Positions 14,413 through 18,008 of a stretch of 18,008 nt of DNA are shown piece by piece (the stretch's first letter is position 1; each line of letters begins with the position of its first letter). Source of the stretch: an uncultured Corynebacterium sp. (lineage in GTDB: Bacteria; Actinomycetota; Actinomycetes; Mycobacteriales; Mycobacteriaceae); contig NZ_CABTZR010000046.1 of NCBI RefSeq assembly GCF_902489365.1, positions 1 to 18,008 of the forward strand, in the 5' to 3' direction. A model generated the notes under the pieces. It had not been told where the DNA came from and searched no databases. It saw nothing but the letters and a program-made list of their open reading frames with translations. The position numbers and the translations under genes were made by a program.

Positions 14413-14433
14413 TTGAAAGGGGATGTACCTCCT

Positions 14434-15630
14434 ATGGTCAATAAGATCCGCACCACCCACGTCGGCTCACTGCCACGCACCAAGGAGCTGCTGGAGGCTA
14501 ACCTCGAGCGTTCTGCCGGCACCATCTCCGATGAGAAGTTCCACGAAATTTTGGAGCGCTCGGTCGCAGACGTCGTCAAGCGCCAGGTCGATCTCGGCAT
14601 CGACATCATTAACGAGGGCGAATACGGCCACATCACCTCTGGCGCCGTGGACTATGGTGCCTGGTGGAACTATTCCTTTACCCGCCTGGGTGGTCTGACC
14701 ATGACGGACAAGGACCGCTGGGAAATCGGTGACAAGATCCGTTCCGAGCCGGGCAAGATTCGCCTTTCCTCGATGAAGGATCGCCGTGACCGCGCACTGT
14801 TCGCCGAGGCTTACAACGATCCGGATTCGGGTATCTTTACCGGCCGCAAGAAGGTCGCTAACCCGGAGTTCACCGGCCCGGTTACGTACATCGGCCAGGA
14901 GCAGGTCGAGGCGGACGTGAAGCTGCTTTCCGACGCCCTCCCCGAAGGCACCGAAGGCTTCGTCGCCGCCCTGTCTCCGGGTGCTGCGGCACGTCTGCCC
15001 AACAAGTACTACGAGGGTGAGTCCGATCTCGTGCGTGCGTGTGGCGAGGCGCTCAAGGTGGAGTACAAGGCCATTACCGATGCCGGTCTGACAGTCCAGT
15101 TCGATGCCCCGGATCTGGCCGAAGCTTGGGACTCGGTGGTCCCGGAACCGACCGTAGAGGACTTCCAGGCGTTCCTGCGCGAGCGCATTGACATCCTCAA
15201 CGAGTCCATCAAGGATATCCCGCGCGAGCAGACCCGCCTGCACATCTGCTGGGGCTCCTGGCATGGCCCGCACGTGACGGATATTCCTTTCGAGGACATC
15301 ATTGAAGAGATCCTGCAGGCCAAGGTCGGCGGCTTCTCCTTCGAGGGCGCCTCGCCGCGCCACGCACACGAGTGGCGCGTGTGGCAGGATCACAAGCTGC
15401 CGGAGGGCACTGTCATCTACCCGGGCGTGATTTCGCACTCGACAAACGCGGTGGAGCACCCGCGTCTGGTGGCGGATCGCATCATCCGTTTCGCCGAGCT
15501 GGTGGGCCCCGAGAATGTCATCGCGTCGACGGACTGCGGTCTCGGCGGACGCCTGCACCACCAGATCGCGTGGGCAAAGCTGGAGTCCCTCGTCGAAGGC
15601 GCACAGATCGCCACGGAGGAACTGTTCTAA
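14434..15630 (+). CDS. MetE-like cobalamin-independent methionine synthase family methyltransferase
   Basis: Probably transfers a methyl group to homocysteine or a related thiol. At 398 residues it covers only the catalytic half of classical MetE (about 750). It starts near RTTHVGSLPRT (6-16) and has NEGEYGHITSG near 63-73. All four zinc ligands of the MetE barrel are present: His270 and Cys272 in HICWG, Glu304 in FSFEGAS, and Cys368 in STDCGLGG. The closest group I know is B. subtilis YxjG/YxjH (about 380 residues), whose methyl donor is not settled. The ATG at 14434 follows an AAAGGGG sequence by 11 nt; an in-frame TTG at 14413 lies within the ribosome binding region and is rejected. An McbR-type operator precedes the gene, so repression under methionine-replete conditions is likely. 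Family call is firm; the exact reaction is open. Confidence 0.9.
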   Translation: MVNKIRTTHVGSLPRTKELLEANLERSAGTISDEKFHEILERSVADVVKRQVDLGIDIINEGEYGHITSGAVDYGAWWNYSFTRLGGLTMTDKDRWEIGDKIRSEPGKIRLSSMKDRRDRALFAEAYNDPDSGIFTGRKKVANPEFTGPVTYIGQEQVEADVKLLSDALPEGTEGFVAALSPGAAARLPNKYYEGESDLVRACGEALKVEYKAITDAGLTVQFDAPDLAEAWDSVVPEPTVEDFQAFLRERIDILNESIKDIPREQTRLHICWGSWHGPHVTDIPFEDIIEEILQAKVGGFSFEGASPRHAHEWRVWQDHKLPEGTVIYPGVISHSTNAVEHPRLVADRIIRFAELVGPENVIASTDCGLGGRLHHQIAWAKLESLVEGAQIATEELF

Positions 15631-15687
15631 CCCGCCGCTCAAGCTGGGGCGCGCACATGCTTTAGCGCGCGGTCCGTCCGCGGGCGA

Positions 15688-15724
15688 AATAAAAAGGCGC
15701 GAACCACACTTGGTTCGCGCCTTT
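15688..15724. terminator. Bidirectional intrinsic terminator
   Basis: AAAGGCGCGAACCA (15693-15706), loop CACT, and TGGTTCGCGCCTTT (15711-15724) form a perfect 14-bp stem. On the minus strand it is followed by TTTTTATTT, so it is a strong terminator for the exported-protein gene ending at 15744. On the plus strand the run is only CTTT, giving a weaker terminator for the MetE-like gene ending at 15630. Confidence 0.85.
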
Positions 15725-15743
15725 GAGATCGTGCGGTAGGGAT

Positions 15744-16337
15744 TTATTCCTCAGCCGCGTCAGCCTCTTCCTTCTTCTTGGTGTTATCCCAGTAGAAACC
15801 ATGACTCTTGAGGAAGGTACGCAGGTCGTTGAGAACAGCCGGGTTGGACTGCGCGACCGCGGCCAGCAGGTTGATGCCTACGGAGAGTAACGCAACTGCG
15901 CCACCGATCCAAGCAAAGACCTCCTCGGCCGTGTCATTGGGGCGTGCAGACTGTACCCAGTCCGGCATCTCGTCCCATTCCTTCTCCAGCTCAGCGTCCT
16001 TTTCTTCCTGGACGCAGTCTGGCTCTGTTGGCATGCCCGAGGAACCATAACCGTTAAGGATGCCGAGTCCGAGCTCCTGCGGCCCCATGAAGGACGAGCC
16101 CGCGGTGTCATCGGCCACCGCGTTTTCGTGCTCTTCGCGCGCCTTGCGCACCGCGTCCGCGCACTCCTCGGAGAGGCCGGAGGTGTTGGTGTGACCGATG
16201 TTCATCGAGCTTCCGCCAGTGGAGCTCTGGCCGCTTTTGGGCTGGGCACTACCAGAAGCGTCGTCGGCTGCAGCCAGCGGCGTTACCAGGGCCATCGTCG
16301 TGGCGCACACTGCGATCAGGGAAGTTGAAAGGCGCAT
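15744..16337 (-). CDS. Exported membrane-anchored protein of unknown function
   Basis: A 197-residue protein I cannot assign. It has a Sec-type signal peptide with likely cleavage after AAA at residue 24, and a Ser/Gly/Thr-rich stretch at 26-54. Residues 55-77 and 110-122 are charged and likely helical, with two Cys (59 and 108) that could form a disulfide. One hydrophobic segment lies at about 140-162. The tail after it (DNTKKKEEADAAEE) is charged and would be cytoplasmic, so the mature protein is probably a type I membrane protein. AAGGAG lies 12 nt before the ATG, longer than usual. It sits between the MetE-like gene (convergent) and the choice-of-anchor I gene (same strand, upstream). A terminator separates it from the latter, and its own candidate promoter is embedded there. 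A strong terminator follows it. Confidence 0.8.
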   Translation of the reverse strand: MRLSTSLIAVCATTMALVTPLAAADDASGSAQPKSGQSSTGGSSMNIGHTNTSGLSEECADAVRKAREEHENAVADDTAGSSFMGPQELGLGILNGYGSSGMPTEPDCVQEEKDAELEKEWDEMPDWVQSARPNDTAEEVFAWIGGAVALLSVGINLLAAVAQSNPAVLNDLRTFLKSHGFYWDNTKKKEEADAAEE

Positions 16338-16380
16338 AATCAGAGGGTTCTCCTTAGGAAGGGATGCGAGGGGATGAGAA

Positions 16381-16429
16381 AAAGGGGGAGGGCTTGGAGC
16401 AAGCCCATCTCAATGTAGCAGCCCTCCCC
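16381..16429 (-). terminator. Terminator of the choice-of-anchor I gene, with overlapping alternative hairpin
   Basis: Read on the minus strand, GGGGAGGGCT (16420-16429) pairs with AGCCCTCCCC (16385-16394), then C and TTTTT follow. A competing shorter hairpin, GGGCTTG-CTC-CAAGCCC (16390-16406), uses the same downstream arm and is also followed by a C-run and TTTTT. Both lie directly after the stop at 16446. This should end transcription before the exported-protein gene. Confidence 0.75.
16412..16417 (-). promoter_or_regulatory. Candidate -10 of the exported-protein gene inside the terminator loop
   Basis: On the minus strand this reads TACATT, a full TANANT match, in the loop of the longer hairpin. 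The predicted transcription start near 16404 falls inside the shorter hairpin, so transcripts from here would lack a complete copy of either stem. The leader to the ATG at 16337 would be about 66 nt. No convincing -35 is seen. Confidence 0.3.
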
Positions 16430-16445
16430 AGGAGCGCGGTAGGGG

Positions 16446-18008
16446 CTAGAGGAACTTCTCCAGCTGCTCGCGCAGCGGTGCAGGAGCCAGGCCGAGGACC
16501 GTTTCACGGATACCCGGGGCGCGCAGCAGGCCTACGGCAGCGGCTAGGGCGGCGATGACACCGATGACAGAACCAGCGATGATGGCCGCGGTGGACGGGC
16601 GGGAGCTCTGGCCGTCCTTGTTCTGGTCGTCCTGGTCCTGCGAGTCATCGCCAGGGTTCTCATCCGGATTCTCGTCCGGCTTCTCCTCGTCGTCCTTGTC
16701 ACCGGTCAGGAGATCCTTAACGGAGTAGACGGTCGTGGTTCCGGATACCTCGTTGCCGACGATGAGCAGGTACTCGCCGTTGGGGGAGTCCGCCTTGTCG
16801 ACGAAGGTAAAGCCCTCCGGGCCAAGGTCGCCGGCAGCAGCGGACTCGTCGGTGGAGAAGTCGCGGTTGTTGACGTAGGTAACGAAGGAAGAGTTGGCTG
16901 GATCGGTGACGTCGTAGACAAAGATGCCGCCGACGCGCTCCGCGCCGATGAAGGCGTAGGTTCGATCTCCCACGGTGCCGATGGTGAGAGCCTCGGGCTC
17001 GGGGCCCTTGTTATCGGAGCGATCATCGAACTCTGCTTCGTCATTGTTGGCGTTGTGGTGGAACACGCCCGGCTCGTTGAGCTTGGCCGTGATCTCTTCG
17101 AAGTCACTGCCGGAGTCGAAGACAACGTTGCCCTCAGCGTCGTAGATGCTGAAGGAGCGGGAGCCGAAGGCATAAAGCTCGTCGAAGCAGCCCTTGTCTT
17201 CGTTCCAGCCAGAGGCGTTGCTCAGCTTTAGGTTGCCGGCTTCTTTCTTGTCGGCGAGCTTGTCCAGGTCGACGTCGCCCAGCGCACCCTCACAGACCTT
17301 GTCCTCCTCGACCAGGTCCTTAAGCTCCACCTCATCGGTGTAGACGCCGGACCCGCCGTCCTTTTCCTTGATACCCCATTCGCGGGCATCGCCCTCATTC
17401 GCGGTGGCGAAGTAGGTCTGGCCGCCGGCGGTGAAAGCGCCGATGGAATCCGGCATGGACAGGCCCTTGACCGGGATGGTGCGCAGCTCTGCCTTGTCAT
17501 CCTTGTTCGAGGGGTCCAGCGGGACCTTCGAGTGATCCGCAATGTGTGCGGGCAGAATCTTTTCTACGGTGGCGGACTCGATGTCAATGACACCGATGGC
17601 GTTGGCCTCTTGCAGGGTTACGTAGGCCTTGCCGTCCTGGGAGGTGATGTACTCCGGCTCGAAGTCGATAGAGGGCTTGGAATCGTGGCCGGATGGGCCG
17701 AAGACGCGCACGCCCTCCGGTAGAGGCTGACCGTCGAAGGCAGTGAAGTCGGCGATGCGGGCATCCGCCTCGGTCGGGGCAACCACGTCCTTCGGCAGCT
17801 TAATTACGGACACGGAACCCTCCGGGTCCGTGACGTAATCGGTTCCGTCGGCGTTGAGCTCGTTCGAGGGCTCGCCCTCATTGGCCAGGAGAGCGTAGCC
17901 ACCATCGGCGGTGATGTGGACGTTATCCGGCAAAGCGCCCACCATCACGCGACCCAGCTCGGCGGTTGCCAGGTCCTCGGCAGCGGCATTGAAGAACAGT
18001 GCCTCGCC
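16446..18008 (-). CDS. Choice-of-anchor I family surface protein (partial, 5' end beyond window)
   Basis: The open frame enters at the right edge and gives 520 residues; the start and signal peptide lie outside. The opening (RVMVGALPDNVHITADG, LLANEGEPS, YVTDPEGSVSVI) is characteristic of the choice-of-anchor I family, secreted beta-propeller-like proteins whose biochemical role is unclear. Repeat-like blade segments recur: FEPEYITSQDGKAYVTLQEANAIGVID, QTYFATANEGDAREW, RTYAFIGAERVGGIFVYD, and a last one near EYLLIVGNEVSGTTTVYSV. A Glu/Asp/Asn/Pro-rich linker follows (about 435-465 of the fragment), then one membrane segment (TAAIIAGSVIGVIAALAAAVGLL). The tail is about 25 residues. There is no LPXTG sortase signal; the protein seems anchored by the membrane helix itself. 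A terminator lies right after the stop. Confidence 0.85.
   Translation of the reverse strand, partial: GEALFFNAAAEDLATAELGRVMVGALPDNVHITADGGYALLANEGEPSNELNADGTDYVTDPEGSVSVIKLPKDVVAPTEADARIADFTAFDGQPLPEGVRVFGPSGHDSKPSIDFEPEYITSQDGKAYVTLQEANAIGVIDIESATVEKILPAHIADHSKVPLDPSNKDDKAELRTIPVKGLSMPDSIGAFTAGGQTYFATANEGDAREWGIKEKDGGSGVYTDEVELKDLVEEDKVCEGALGDVDLDKLADKKEAGNLKLSNASGWNEDKGCFDELYAFGSRSFSIYDAEGNVVFDSGSDFEEITAKLNEPGVFHHNANNDEAEFDDRSDNKGPEPEALTIGTVGDRTYAFIGAERVGGIFVYDVTDPANSSFVTYVNNRDFSTDESAAAGDLGPEGFTFVDKADSPNGEYLLIVGNEVSGTTTVYSVKDLLTGDKDDEEKPDENPDENPGDDSQDQDDQNKDGQSSRPSTAAIIAGSVIGVIAALAAAVGLLRAPGIRETVLGLAPAPLREQLEKFL

Noticed and set aside
14413..14433. TTG start giving a longer MetE-like protein
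   Set aside because: The extra residues are encoded by the ribosome binding region; the ATG at 14434 begins the conserved sequence.
14467..15642. A 391-codon open frame antisense to the MetE-like gene
   Set aside because: Shadow of a well-conserved gene; no family motif or start signal on that strand.
15668..15682. CGCGG-TCCGT-CCGCG hairpin as a terminator of the MetE-like gene
   Set aside because: Only 5 bp and followed by GGCGAAAT, with no T-run; the 14-bp stem downstream is the better candidate.
1..18008. CRISPR arrays, tRNA or rRNA genes, insertion sequences, prophage or defence genes
   Set aside because: None of the expected repeats, cloverleaf sequences, transposases or integrases was seen on either strand; genes read as ordinary core genome.

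Overview
The window is GC-rich and densely coded, and fits a Corynebacterium chromosome. Three things support this: the protein families (a DnaE1-type polymerase with an intact PHP domain, an actinobacterial DinB with a long C-terminal extension, Mtb12-like and DUF6263-like lipoproteins); start codons that often lie 6-8 nt after a TANNNT -10 hexamer with no Shine-Dalgarno, i.e. leaderless genes; and a perfect match to the corynebacterial McbR operator (TAGAC-N6-GTCTA) in front of a methionine-synthase gene. I do not name a species. No tRNA, rRNA, CRISPR array, insertion sequence or prophage gene was seen. No gap between genes exceeds about 125 bases.

Layout. 1-3110 (minus): an ABC importer operon read ATPase -> lipoprotein substrate-binding protein -> fused-type permease, the last running off the left edge. 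3222-4694 (plus): DNA polymerase IV. 4691-5626 (minus): cytoplasmic L-asparaginase, converging on dinB with overlapping stop codons. 5733-6353 (plus): an Mtb12-like lipoprotein, divergent from the asparaginase across a gap with two adjacent perfect palindromes. 6479-7426 (minus): a DUF6263-like lipoprotein. 7468-9781 (plus): a tight operon lspA - RluD-family pseudouridine synthase - two unrecognised membrane proteins. 9778-10680 (minus): RarD-type EamA transporter, sharing a CTAG stop palindrome with the operon before it. 10746-14321 (plus): dnaE. 14434-15630 (plus): a short MetE-like methyltransferase behind the McbR box. 15744-16337 (minus): a small exported membrane protein. 16446-18008 (minus): a surface 'choice-of-anchor I' protein cut by the right edge. 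Strong hairpin terminators lie at 15688-15724 and 16381-16429.

How it fits together. Most of the window is ordinary core genome: replication and lesion bypass (dnaE, dinB), rRNA modification (RluD family), lipoprotein maturation (lspA, close to two lipoprotein genes and a third in the importer operon) and nutrient uptake. The points most worth following up are the McbR-box-controlled MetE-like enzyme, whose methyl donor is unknown, the paired palindromes at 5646-5678, the promoter/terminator overlap at 16381-16429, and two unrecognised membrane proteins co-transcribed with lspA. I did not find a clearly new multi-gene system.
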